A stretch of 64,000 bases of DNA from the NCBI RefSeq assembly GCF_000380165.1, contig NZ_KB904663.1, forward strand, positions 18,198 to 82,197, written 5' to 3'. This document shows, in pieces, positions 18,303 to 30,366 of the stretch; position 1 is the stretch's first letter; every line of letters starts with the position of its first letter. The notes beneath the pieces were generated by a model that was not told where the DNA came from, ran no database searches, and saw nothing but the letters and a program-made list of their open reading frames with translations. The stretch is from Wenjunlia vitaminophila DSM 41686. GTDB lineage: Bacteria > Actinomycetota > Actinomycetes > Streptomycetales > Streptomycetaceae. The translations under genes and the position numbers were made by a program.

Positions 18303-18985
18303 CCGGGCCCCACCGGCCGCCGGGTGGGACCGCGGGGCCCCAGCGGGGCATACCAGGCCACACTCCCTCGTACGACTGTTTCCGCATCCTGCACGTGTGC
18401 ACCGGCAACGTCTGCCGCTCACCCATCGCCGAGCGGCTGACCAGGCACGAACTACACCTGCGGCTCGGCGAGGGAGCGGCCGGGATCGTGGTGGAGAGCG
18501 CCGGGACCTGGGGGCACGAGGGTGCCCCCATGGAGAGCCACGCCGCCGCGGTGCTCACCGAGTACGGGGCGGACCCGGACGGTTTCACCGGACGGGAGCT
18601 GCTCGACGACCACGTGGTCGAGGCCGACCTGGTGTTGACCGCGACCCGGGACCACCGCGCCCAGGTGATCTCCATGGGGCACGCGGCGGGCCTGCGCACG
18701 TTCACCCTCAAGGAGTTCACCCGGCTGGTGCGGGCCATAGACCCGGCCACGCTCCCCCAGGACGGCGGGGTGATCGCCCGGGCCCGCTCCCTGGTCCGGG
18801 CGGCGGCGGCGCTGCGCGGGTGGCTGATGGCCCCCACCCCGGACGCGGACGAGGTGTACGACCCGTACGGGGCGCCGCTGACGGTCTTCCGCAACTGTGG
18901 CGACGAGATCTACCACGCCCTCGACCCGGTGGTGACCGCGTTGACGGGTGTCTCCGGCCCCGTGGCCGTGCCGTGGCGGCGCTAG
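18299..18985 (+). CDS. Low-molecular-weight protein tyrosine phosphatase family
   Basis: Predicted phosphatase of the LMW-PTP/ArsC fold. The active-site loop is CTGNVCR (Cys34, Arg40), and the general-acid Asp lies in DEVYDPYG near the C-terminus. At 228 residues it exceeds the usual 150-160 because of a proline-rich N-terminal extension and a longer middle, as in Streptomyces homologues. TTG 18299 overlaps the previous stop (TTGA), so it is probably co-translated with the Sua5-type gene. In vivo substrates are unknown. Confidence 0.88.
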   Translation: MTGPHRPPGGTAGPQRGIPGHTPSYDCFRILHVCTGNVCRSPIAERLTRHELHLRLGEGAAGIVVESAGTWGHEGAPMESHAAAVLTEYGADPDGFTGRELLDDHVVEADLVLTATRDHRAQVISMGHAAGLRTFTLKEFTRLVRAIDPATLPQDGGVIARARSLVRAAAALRGWLMAPTPDADEVYDPYGAPLTVFRNCGDEIYHALDPVVTALTGVSGPVAVPWRR

Positions 18986-19560
18986 GGTGACGCCCCGGGG
19001 GACTCGGTGGCCACGGCGCACCCGAGCCGCTACGGGGACCCGCCAGGCACTCGGGTGGGGGTCCCCGGTACGCTCACCACGTCGGGTCATGGCACCGTCA
19101 CCGTCCGCGGTGGCCAGGTGTCCCGTTCCGGCGACGTCCCGACGGGTGCAACCGTTCGCCGGGCCCAGGAGTCTTCCTCGGTGCCCTGTCCGTCCCCGTC
19201 TCACGCGTCTCCGCACTGTCAGCCTCAGTACCGTCGGTGGCCGTCCGTTGTCTCGTCCGCTTTGGTTTCTGTCCGTTTCGAGCAGTGAATCGTCCGAGTC
19301 CCGTTGGTTTCCGTCCTGTTCCTTGCAGTGCGGTTGCTCCGGGGCCAGTGCGGCGCCGAGCCCGCGGGTGCGGTGCCCCGAGGGAGCGGCGTCCCGTCCC
19401 GCCCCATCCAGGTGCGCAATTTTGTCCACTTCTGCTCCTGACCGTCACCCGAACGTCGGCCGGCACGGTCGTTTCGGCGTTCGCGGTGACCTGAGCCACA
19501 CGCATAGGGTGTGATCCGTGAGGACGCAGCGAGACCAGTCACCCCGGACGAGGGGCCGCC
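18986..19560. other. 575-bp gap where related genomes carry glyA
   Basis: No gene is supported. As I recall it, Streptomyces chromosomes usually have serine hydroxymethyltransferase (glyA) between the phosphatase and the WecA-like gene; it is absent and I see no remnant. The gap includes an imperfect direct repeat of about 37 bp with centre GTTGGTTTCCGTCC (19251-19287 and 19293-19330). Its last part should hold the promoter of the next gene. Confidence 0.5.
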
Positions 19561-20877
19561 GTGCGTGAGTACCTGCTGACCCTCCTGGTGACCGCGGCCG
19601 TCACCTACCTGCTCACCGGACCGGTCCGGAAGTTCGCCATCGCCGCCAAGGCGATGCCGGAGATCCGGGAACGGGACGTGCACCGGGAGCCGACCCCCAG
19701 GCTGGGCGGCATCGCGATGTTCGGGGGGCTGTGCGTGGGTCTCCTGGTCGCCTCGGAACTCCCCCACATCGGAACGGTCTTCACCGAGACCGACGAGCCC
19801 CGGGCGCTGTTGTCCGGGGCCGGGCTGATCTGGCTGCTCGGGGTGCTGGACGACAAGTGGGGCGTGGACGCGCTGATCAAGCTCGGCGGGCAGATGGTGG
19901 CCGCCGGCGTGATGGTCCTGCAGGGCCTGCAGATCCTGTCCCTGCCGGTGCCGGGGATCGGCCAGCTCACCCTGACGCCGATCCAGTCCACCCTGCTCAC
20001 CGTGGCGCTGGTGGTGGTCACCATCAACGCGGTGAACTTCGTGGACGGCCTGGACGGGCTGGCCTCGGGCATGGTGTGCATCGCCGCCATCGCGTTCTTC
20101 GCCTACGCCTACCGTCTGTGGTTCGGCCACAACATCGAGTCGGCCGCGCCGGCGACGCTCTTCAGCGCCATCCTCATCGGCATGTGCCTGGGCTTCCTGC
20201 CGCACAACCTGCACCCCGCCCGCATCTTCATGGGCGATTCCGGATCGATGTTGATCGGTCTGATGCTCTCCGCCTCGGCGATCTCGGTCACCGGTCAGGT
20301 CAACTACGACGACCTGGTGAACGAGGCCAACGGCTCGCAGACCGAGGCGGTCTACGAGATGGTCCCGGTCTACATCCCGCTACTGCTGCCGTTGGCGCTG
20401 ATCGCGGTGCCCATGACCGACCTGGTGCTGGCAGTGGTCCGCCGCACCTGGAACGGCAAGTCCCCGTTCGCCGCGGACAAGCAGCACCTGCACCACCGGC
20501 TGTTGGAGATCGGGCACTCGCACAGCAGGGCCGTGTTGATCATGTACTTCTGGTCGGCACTGATCGCCCTCGGCACCGTCGCGTTCTCCGTGCAGTCCAA
20601 CTCCACCGTGCTACCACTGGTCGGTATTGTCCTGTGCGCGATCGGTCTCGTTGTGCTGTTGATGCCGAGGTTTCGGCCCAAGGCCCCAGAGTGGTCACAT
20701 TCGTTCGTTCCGCCCCGTTACCGGGCCGGGCGAGGCCGGGCGGCCCGGCGGCTGGGCGAGGCGTCGCCGACAGAGCAGCCGTCACTCAACGGAGCCACCG
20801 CGATGGGCGGCCGGCACAGGTCCGCGAACCGCCCCCACGCGCACTCCGCGGCGGGAACGCAGGGGGGAGAGGGGTAG
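19561..20877 (+). CDS. WecA/TagO-like undecaprenyl-phosphate sugar-1-phosphate transferase
   Basis: Polytopic membrane enzyme that would transfer a HexNAc-1-phosphate from a UDP-sugar to undecaprenyl phosphate, the first step of a cell-wall glycopolymer. It has 438 residues and about ten membrane helices. Family motifs are present: DDKWG near residue 97, NFVDGLDGLA near 159, FMGDSGSM near 223 and KQHLHHRL near 308. The C-terminal 70 residues are a basic cytoplasmic tail. Start GTG 19561. It precedes the ATP synthase operon as in other Streptomyces. The sugar is likely GlcNAc but is not determinable here. Confidence 0.92.
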   Translation: MREYLLTLLVTAAVTYLLTGPVRKFAIAAKAMPEIRERDVHREPTPRLGGIAMFGGLCVGLLVASELPHIGTVFTETDEPRALLSGAGLIWLLGVLDDKWGVDALIKLGGQMVAAGVMVLQGLQILSLPVPGIGQLTLTPIQSTLLTVALVVVTINAVNFVDGLDGLASGMVCIAAIAFFAYAYRLWFGHNIESAAPATLFSAILIGMCLGFLPHNLHPARIFMGDSGSMLIGLMLSASAISVTGQVNYDDLVNEANGSQTEAVYEMVPVYIPLLLPLALIAVPMTDLVLAVVRRTWNGKSPFAADKQHLHHRLLEIGHSHSRAVLIMYFWSALIALGTVAFSVQSNSTVLPLVGIVLCAIGLVVLLMPRFRPKAPEWSHSFVPPRYRAGRGRAARRLGEASPTEQPSLNGATAMGGRHRSANRPHAHSAAGTQGGEG

Positions 20878-20974
20878 CGGAGGCATTGTCCCGCCACTGG
20901 CGCGAACCCGTTGGCAAGAGCCGGATCGTGTGACAGGGAGCACATCTGGCAGGTAAAGCTCTCATCAAATAGTT

Positions 20975-20991
20975 TGTGATACCGTTCACGA
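20975..20991. promoter_or_regulatory. Crp-like palindrome upstream of the atp operon
   Basis: TGTGA, six bases, then TCACG gives the perfect core GTGA-N6-TCAC (20976-20989), the half-site geometry of CRP/FNR-family operators. It lies 171 bases before atpI in the AT-richer part of the intergenic region, where the operon promoter is expected. Confidence 0.5.
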
Positions 20992-21159
20992 ACACCAGGG
21001 GTAGCGCCGAAAGACCACACGGAACGGCCATTCGCCACCGGGAGTGCGCCTCGAGTTCCACCTCGGGCTGTGCCTCGCTCGTCGATCGGTGTTCCCCGCC
21101 CCTTCGTCACTGTCAGTCACGTGAGTACCGCTGTCCTCCAACCCGCCGGAGCTGCCCGC

Positions 21160-21597
21160 ATGCAGTCCAACGACGCCCGGATCCTGCTGAGCGCCGCTGT
21201 TCCCACCGCTGCCGTCGGCGTCGTCGCCATCGGGATCTCGGTGGCCGTGGCCGGGAGCAAGGGGGCCATCGGCGCGGCCTTCGGCCTGGTGCTGGTGCTC
21301 GCGTTCTTCTCCGCGGGGCTCGTCGCCCTCCAGCGGTCAGCCAGGTCGCTGCCGCACCTCTTCCAGGCGATGGGAATGCTGGTCTACACCACGCAGCTCC
21401 TGCTGTTGGCGATCGTGCTCGCGCTGGTGAAGGACACCGAGGCGTTCAACCCCAAGGCGTTCGCGTTCACCCTGATCGGCTGCACGGTGGCCTGGGTCGC
21501 GGCCCAGGCGCGGGGGCACATGAAGGCCAAGATCCTGTACGTGGACCCGGCTTCCGGGGCCGACGGGCCGGCCAAGCTCACGGAGCCCCGGACATGA
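21160..21597 (+). CDS. atpI: ATP synthase protein I (AtpI)
   Basis: Small membrane protein of 145 residues with four predicted helices (VPTAAVGVVAIGISVAV; AIGAAFGLVLVLAFFSAGLVAL; MLVYTTQLLLLAIVLALV; FAFTLIGCTVAWVAAQA). AtpI is implicated in assembly of the c-ring or in magnesium uptake and is not essential. It heads the atp operon. ATG 21160 is preferred because GGAG lies 9 bases upstream; a GTG at 21121 would add 13 residues without a ribosome binding site. Confidence 0.85.
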   Translation: MQSNDARILLSAAVPTAAVGVVAIGISVAVAGSKGAIGAAFGLVLVLAFFSAGLVALQRSARSLPHLFQAMGMLVYTTQLLLLAIVLALVKDTEAFNPKAFAFTLIGCTVAWVAAQARGHMKAKILYVDPASGADGPAKLTEPRT

Positions 21598-21849
21598 CAA
21601 CCAGGGGTCGTGTCGGGAAGATCTCCGGCGCCTGCTATCGTCCGGTGCCAACTACGGCTCAGCGAGCGAGGGCAGTCGCTGTGCCCGGATCGTTCATCCG
21701 GGACGGCGGCGGCCCACGCTTTCGCATGCGCCTTTCGGGCCCCTCGGTCCCTCCCTATCCGCACGACCTGTCCAGTGCCGCTCCGCGGCTCGCGCCGCGC
21801 CGACACATCGAGGTAGCCGTACCCATGCGTTATGCCGAAGGAGCTCGCG

Positions 21850-22659
21850 GTGAGTGCTGACCAGATGCTCGCCTTCGAGACCGACTGCCACATCTTCGAC
21901 GGTTGCGGTTTCCCCTCACCCGGCCTGAGCTCCTTCCTCTTCAAGCCGATGTTCGAGGTCGGCGGATTCGAGTTCAACAAGCCGATGCTGCTGGCGCTGC
22001 TCTCGACGCTGGTGGTGTGCGGCTTCTTCTGGGCGGCGTTCGCCAAGCCGAAGGTGGTCCCGGGCAAGCTCCAGATGGTCGGCGAGGCGGGGTACGACTT
22101 CGTCCGGCGGGGGATCGTCTACGAGACGATCGGCAAGAAGGAGGGCGAGAAGTACGTCCCCTTCATCGTCTCGATGTTCTTCTTCATCTGGATCATGAAC
22201 ATCTGGTCGGTCGTCCCGCTCGCCCAGTTCCCAGTGCCCTCGCTCATCGCCTTCCCGGCGGGCCTGGCGGGCGTGGTCTGGCTCACCTGGATGTCGATCA
22301 ACTTCAAGCGCCACGGCTTCGTGGGCGGCATCAAGAACCTGTGCTACATGCCGGGGCTGCCCAAGGCGATCTACCCCCTGCTGATCCCGATCGAGTTCCT
22401 GTCGAACGTGCTGGTCCGGCCGTTCACCCACGCGGTGCGGCTCTTCGCCAACATGTTCGCCGGCCACCTGCTGCTGCTGATCTTCACCATCGCAAGCTGG
22501 TACCTGCTCAACGGCATCGGTATCGCCTACGCGGGGGTGTCGTTCGTCATGGTCGTGGTGATGACCATGTTCGAGCTCTTCATCCAGGCGTTGCAGGCGT
22601 ACGTCTTCGTCCTGCTGGCCTGCACCTACATCGAGGGTGCCCTGCACGCCGACCACTGA
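21850..22659 (+). CDS. atpB: ATP synthase Fo subunit a
   Basis: Stator subunit that forms the two proton half-channels next to the c-ring. The 269-residue protein has multiple membrane helices and the essential arginine in HAVRLFANMFAGHLLL. GTG 21850 is chosen because AAGGAG lies 6 bases upstream and the protein then begins MSADQMLAFETDCHIFDGCG, typical of Streptomyces AtpB. An ATG at 21832 would overlap that ribosome binding site. Confidence 0.96.
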   Translation: MSADQMLAFETDCHIFDGCGFPSPGLSSFLFKPMFEVGGFEFNKPMLLALLSTLVVCGFFWAAFAKPKVVPGKLQMVGEAGYDFVRRGIVYETIGKKEGEKYVPFIVSMFFFIWIMNIWSVVPLAQFPVPSLIAFPAGLAGVVWLTWMSINFKRHGFVGGIKNLCYMPGLPKAIYPLLIPIEFLSNVLVRPFTHAVRLFANMFAGHLLLLIFTIASWYLLNGIGIAYAGVSFVMVVVMTMFELFIQALQAYVFVLLACTYIEGALHADH

Positions 22660-22734
22660 TCCACCACACACCCGCACCCAGAACGTCCGGTGGCCAAACC
22701 CCACCGGCCCCGTGAAGAAGAAGGAAGAAACGGC

Positions 22735-22977
22735 ATGTCCGCTCTCCAGACCCTCGCCGCCGACGGCATCCACGGCTCCGTCGCCTCGATCGGCTACGGC
22801 CTGGCCGCCGTCGGCCCCGGCATCGGTGTCGGCATCATCTTCGGTAACGGCACCCAGGCCCTGGCCCGTCAGCCCGAGGCCGCCGGCCTGATCCGGCAGA
22901 ACCAGATCCTCGGCTTCGCGCTCTGCGAGGCGCTCGCCCTGATCGGCATCGTCATGCCGTTCGTCTTCGGCAAGTGA
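22735..22977 (+). CDS. atpE: ATP synthase Fo subunit c
   Basis: Proteolipid of the rotating c-ring. The 80-residue protein is a helical hairpin: glycine-rich helix 1 (AVGPGIGVGIIFGN), polar loop (ARQPEA) and helix 2 with the proton-carrying carboxylate Glu65 in ALCEALALIG. ATG 22735 follows AAGGAAG. A longer upstream frame has no homology. Confidence 0.96.
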   Translation: MSALQTLAADGIHGSVASIGYGLAAVGPGIGVGIIFGNGTQALARQPEAAGLIRQNQILGFALCEALALIGIVMPFVFGK

Positions 22978-23032
22978 TCCGGGACGACCGGTAGGCCCAT
23001 TCACACGGCCAAAACAGACGGAAGGTCCAGAC

Positions 23033-23581
23033 GTGAATCTCCTGCACATGGCGTCAGAGGAAGAGCAGAATCCTCTAGTCCCCGAGATTCCGGAGCTCGT
23101 CGTCGGTCTGCTCGCCTTCGGGATCGTCTTCTGGCTCTTCTACGCCAAGCTCGTGCCCAGCATCAACAAGGTGTTGGACGAGCGGCGGGAAGCCATCGAG
23201 GGCGGTATCGAGAAGGCCGACGAGGCTCAGGCCGAGGCCCAGCGGGTGCTGGAGGAATACCGCGCCCAGCTCGCCGACGCGCGGCACGAGGCCGCGCGCC
23301 TGCGCCAGGAGGCGCAGGAGCAGGGCGCGGCGCTCATCGCGGAGATGCGCGCCGAGGGCCAGCGGCAGAAGGAAGCCATCATCGAGGCCGGCCACACCCA
23401 GCTCGAGGCCGACCGCAAGCAGGCGGCGCAGGCGCTGCGCCAGGACGTGGGCCGGCTGGCCACCGACTTGGCCGGCCGGATCGTCGGCGAGTCCCTCGAG
23501 GACCACGCCCGGCAGAGCCGCATCATCGACCGGTTCCTCGGCGAGCTCGAGGAGCGGGCCGAGGAAGGCGTCAGGCGATGA
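23033..23581 (+). CDS. atpF: ATP synthase Fo subunit b
   Basis: Peripheral stalk subunit. The 182-residue protein has one N-terminal membrane helix (LVVGLLAFGIVFWLFYAKLV) and a long charged coiled coil (about residues 50-160) rich in Ala, Glu, Gln and Arg that reaches subunit delta. GTG 23033 follows GGAAGG. It is 28 bases from atpH and co-transcribed. Confidence 0.95.
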   Translation: MNLLHMASEEEQNPLVPEIPELVVGLLAFGIVFWLFYAKLVPSINKVLDERREAIEGGIEKADEAQAEAQRVLEEYRAQLADARHEAARLRQEAQEQGAALIAEMRAEGQRQKEAIIEAGHTQLEADRKQAAQALRQDVGRLATDLAGRIVGESLEDHARQSRIIDRFLGELEERAEEGVRR

Positions 23582-23609
23582 GGTCGCCGCGAGACGGGGA
23601 GCGTGAGGC

Positions 23610-24425
23610 ATGAACGGCGCGAGTCGTGAGGCGCTGGCCGCCGCACGCGAGCGGCTCGACGCGCTCACCGACAACACCTCGGTGGACGCCGGGGCGGTCG
23701 CCAGCGAGCTGGCTTCCTTCGGGCGCCTGCTCGACCGTGAGGTGGCGCTGCGGCGCTTCCTGACGGACCCGGCCCAGGACGGGCAGGCCAAGGCCGACCT
23801 GCTGGGTCGGTTGCTCACCGGGCAGGTCAGGGGGGAGACCCTGGACCTGCTGGGCGGCATGGTGCGGTCCCGTTGGTCCCGCCCGCGGGACCTGGCGGAC
23901 GCGGTCGAGGAGCTGTCGGTCACGGCAGAGCTCGTCGTCGCCGAACGGGAGGGCCGCCTGGACGACGTCGAGGACGAGCTCTTCCGGTTCAGCCGGATCC
24001 TGCAGTCCTCGACCGAGCTGCGGCAGGCCCTGACCGACCGGTCGGCTCCCGGCACCGCCCGTGGGGACCTGATCGGCTCGCTGCTCGGCGGAAAGGCCCA
24101 CGCGGTCACGGAACGGCTGATCACCAGGCTGGTCACCCACCCGCGTGGCCTTAGCCTGGATGTGGGGCTGGAGAACTACTCCAGGCTGGCCGCGGCCCGG
24201 CGCGGGCGCATGGTCGCCGTGGTGACCACGGCGGTCCCGCTGAGCTCCGGGCAGAAGGACCGTCTCGGCTCGGTCCTGGCCCGGCTGTACGGGCGCGACG
24301 TGCACCTGAACCTCGACGTGGACCCCGAGGTCCGCGGCGGGATCAGCGTGCGGGTCGGCGACGAGGTCATCGACGGCTCGATCAGCAGCCGCCTGGACGA
24401 GGCGGCCCGCCGGCTGGCCGGTTGA
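23610..24425 (+). CDS. atpH: ATP synthase F1 subunit delta
   Basis: Connects the peripheral stalk to the top of F1. At 271 residues it is the long actinobacterial form, about 90 residues more than the E. coli protein. The family-typical C-terminal segment VTTAVPLSSGQKDRL ... DPEVRGGISVRVGDEVIDGS is present. ATG 23610 has a GAGCG element upstream. It is followed by a 126-base spacer before atpA. Confidence 0.95.
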   Translation: MNGASREALAAARERLDALTDNTSVDAGAVASELASFGRLLDREVALRRFLTDPAQDGQAKADLLGRLLTGQVRGETLDLLGGMVRSRWSRPRDLADAVEELSVTAELVVAEREGRLDDVEDELFRFSRILQSSTELRQALTDRSAPGTARGDLIGSLLGGKAHAVTERLITRLVTHPRGLSLDVGLENYSRLAAARRGRMVAVVTTAVPLSSGQKDRLGSVLARLYGRDVHLNLDVDPEVRGGISVRVGDEVIDGSISSRLDEAARRLAG

Positions 24426-24551
24426 GCCCGGCCTGCCGAAGTCGGCACAACTCAACAAGCATGGATTGATGCGGCCCGGGTTGGGCCGTGCCAGACACGC
24501 GGTCGCCGGTGACGGCGGCCCGGGCCCAACTAGGGAGAGCAGGGACACCAG

Positions 24552-26147
<1,596 letters not shown>

Positions 26148-26167
26148 CGGAAGGAACCGGCTGACCC

Positions 26168-28536
<2,369 letters not shown>

Positions 28537-28548
28537 GCCCCCGGCTCG

Positions 28549-28582
28549 GGGTGGGGGGCGGGCCCGGGCCCGCCCCCCACCC
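28549..28582. terminator. Perfect 34-bp palindrome between atpD and atpC
   Basis: GGGTGGGGGGCGGGCCC (28549-28565) is followed directly by its exact complement (28566-28582). As RNA it would form a very stable hairpin inside the operon. It could attenuate transcription into atpC or stabilise the upstream mRNA end. No T-run follows immediately, though TTATTCTTT appears about 10 bases later. Confidence 0.75.
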
Positions 28583-28647
28583 GCACTCCCGTTATTCTTT
28601 GACCCGACACCGGTCGTACCCGGCCGGTGCTGAACCAAGGAGCCGTT

Positions 28648-29025
28648 GTGGCTGAGCTGCACGTCGAGCTGGTCGCCGCCGACCGCAAGGTCTGGTCCGG
28701 AGAGGCCACCATCGTCGTCGCGCGCACCTCGTCCGGTGACATCGGTATCATGCCGGGTCACCAGCCGCTGCTCGGCGTGCTGGAGTCCGGCCCGGTGACG
28801 ATCCGCGGCGTGGACGGTGGGACGGTCGTCGCCGCCGTGCACGGCGGCTTCCTGTCGTTCGCGGACGACAACCTGTCGATCCTCGCCGAGATCGCCGAAC
28901 TGGCGGACGAGATCGACATCGAGCGTGCGGAGCGCGCACTGGGACGGGCCAAGTCGGAGACGGACGCCGCAGCCGAGCGGCGGGCCGAGGTACGACTGCG
29001 GGCCGCCGCGGGCGCGTCACGCTGA
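28648..29025 (+). CDS. atpC: ATP synthase F1 subunit epsilon
   Basis: Rotor-foot subunit and regulator of ATP hydrolysis. The 125-residue protein has the N-terminal beta-sandwich (LHVELVAADRKVWSGEA ... PGHQPLLGVLESGPV) and a C-terminal helical hairpin (ELADEIDIERAERALGRAKSE). GTG 28648 is chosen because AAGGAG lies 7 bases upstream; an upstream GTG at 28627 lacks one. It is separated from atpD by 111 bases containing a strong palindrome. Confidence 0.95.
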   Translation: MAELHVELVAADRKVWSGEATIVVARTSSGDIGIMPGHQPLLGVLESGPVTIRGVDGGTVVAAVHGGFLSFADDNLSILAEIAELADEIDIERAERALGRAKSETDAAAERRAEVRLRAAAGASR

Positions 29026-29056
29026 CCGACCGTCGGGCCACCGGCCCGACGGTCGG
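29026..29056 (+). terminator. Terminator at the end of the atp operon
   Basis: Perfect 14-bp stem (29026-29039 with 29043-29056) and a 3-base loop, starting at the atpC stop codon. Confidence 0.85.
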
Positions 29057-29167
29057 CACCAGCAGTACGCGAACGGGGCGCCCACCGGGTGGCCAGGGCA
29101 CAACGGACCGTACTCGGCAGGTCACATGTAGGGCAGGTGGGGCACGGCGTCTCGAGCGAGGAGGTCG

Positions 29168-29677
29168 GTGGGCGTGATCCTCGCGTTGGAGGTGCTCGGT
29201 GTCGTGGTGGCCGTCGCCCTGCTCGGACTGTTCGCCTTCGGGCTGCGCCGCCGGCTGATCCAACGCTCCGGGGGCACCTTCGACTGTTCCCTGCGGCTGC
29301 GGATGCCCGCCGACGCCGAGGCCCAGGCCCCCGCGCTGCCCGGCGACGCCGGTGACGTCCTGGGCGAGACCGTCGAGCCCAGTGGCAAGGGATGGGTCTT
29401 CGGGGTCGCCAGGTACAGCGGCGACCGGGTGGAGTGGTTCCGGGTCTTCAGCTACGCGCCGCGTCCCCGCCGGGCGCTGGAACGCGCCGAGATCGAGGTG
29501 CTGCGCCGCCGCACCCCGCGCGGGCAGGAGGAGCTGGCGCTGCTCTCCGGCGCCGTGGTGCTCACCTGCCGCCACCGGGGCGCCCTGCTGGAACTGGCGA
29601 TGAGCGAGGACGCCCTCACGGGCTTCCTGGCCTGGCTGGAGGCCGCCCCGCCGGGCCAGCGGGTGAACGTCGCCTGA
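29168..29677 (+). CDS. DUF2550 family membrane-anchored protein
   Basis: A conserved actinobacterial protein of 169 residues, regularly found next to the atp operon. One N-terminal helix (VILALEVLGVVVAVALLGLFAFGLRRR) anchors a small beta-rich domain with SGGTFDCSLRLRM and WVFGVARYSGDRVEWFRVFS. Function is unknown. GTG 29168 is used; GTG 29174 is equally possible relative to the GAGGAGG at about 29157. It converges on the response regulator with a 21-base gap. Confidence 0.8.
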   Translation: MGVILALEVLGVVVAVALLGLFAFGLRRRLIQRSGGTFDCSLRLRMPADAEAQAPALPGDAGDVLGETVEPSGKGWVFGVARYSGDRVEWFRVFSYAPRPRRALERAEIEVLRRRTPRGQEELALLSGAVVLTCRHRGALLELAMSEDALTGFLAWLEAAPPGQRVNVA

Positions 29678-29698
29678 TCACCCGGGCCCGGGGCGAGG

Positions 29699-30346
29699 TC
29701 ACCGGGTGAGGCCGAGCTCCTGGGCGAGCACCGCGGCCTGCACCCGACTGCGCAGGCCCAGCTTCCCCAGTATCCGGCTGACATGGGTCTTGGTGGTGGT
29801 TTCCGCCATGGCCAGCCGCTCGGCGATCTCCTGGTTGGACAGCCCCTCGCCGATGCGGACGAGCACCTCCAACTCCCGTCGGGTCAGCTCCCGCACGGCG
29901 TCCGGCGTGGCCGCCACGGCCGGTTTCCCCCGGGCGAACTCGGAGATCAGCCTCCGGGTCACCGCGGGCGAGACCATGCCCTCACCGGCCGCCACCAGCC
30001 GCACCCCTTCCAGCAGCCGTTCCGCCTCGGTGTCCTTGAGCAGGAACCCGGCGGCGCCCGCGCGCAACGCCCCGAAGACGTACTCGTCGAGGTCGAAGGT
30101 GGTCAGCACCAGGACGTCCGCCAGCCCCTCCGCGACGACGGCGCGGGTGGCCGCGACCCCGTCGAGGCGCGGCATCTGCACGTCCATCAGCACCACGTCG
30201 GGCCGCAGCTCACGGGCGAGCCGCACCGCCTCCACCCCGTCCACCGCCTCGCCGACCACGGTGATGTCCGGAGCGGACCGCAGGATCAGTACCAGGCCGG
30301 CCCGAACGGCGTTCTGGTCCTCGGCGACGACGACGCGGATGGTCAC
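29699..30346 (-). CDS. NarL/FixJ-family response regulator
   Basis: A 215-residue DNA-binding response regulator. The receiver has the acidic pair in VVAEDQNAVR, phospho-acceptor Asp55 in VVLMDVQMPRLDG and a conserved Lys in LLKDTEAER. The LuxR-type helix-turn-helix (LTRRELEVLVRIGEGLSNQEIAERLAMAETTTKTHVSRIL) ends the protein. GTG 30346 begins MTIRVVVAEDQ, the standard start. It lies 20 bases downstream of the kinase gene on the same strand and forms a two-component system with it. Target genes are unknown. Confidence 0.93.
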   Translation of the reverse strand: MTIRVVVAEDQNAVRAGLVLILRSAPDITVVGEAVDGVEAVRLARELRPDVVLMDVQMPRLDGVAATRAVVAEGLADVLVLTTFDLDEYVFGALRAGAAGFLLKDTEAERLLEGVRLVAAGEGMVSPAVTRRLISEFARGKPAVAATPDAVRELTRRELEVLVRIGEGLSNQEIAERLAMAETTTKTHVSRILGKLGLRSRVQAAVLAQELGLTR

Positions 30347-30366
30347 GGTGACGGTGCTCCCTGGGT

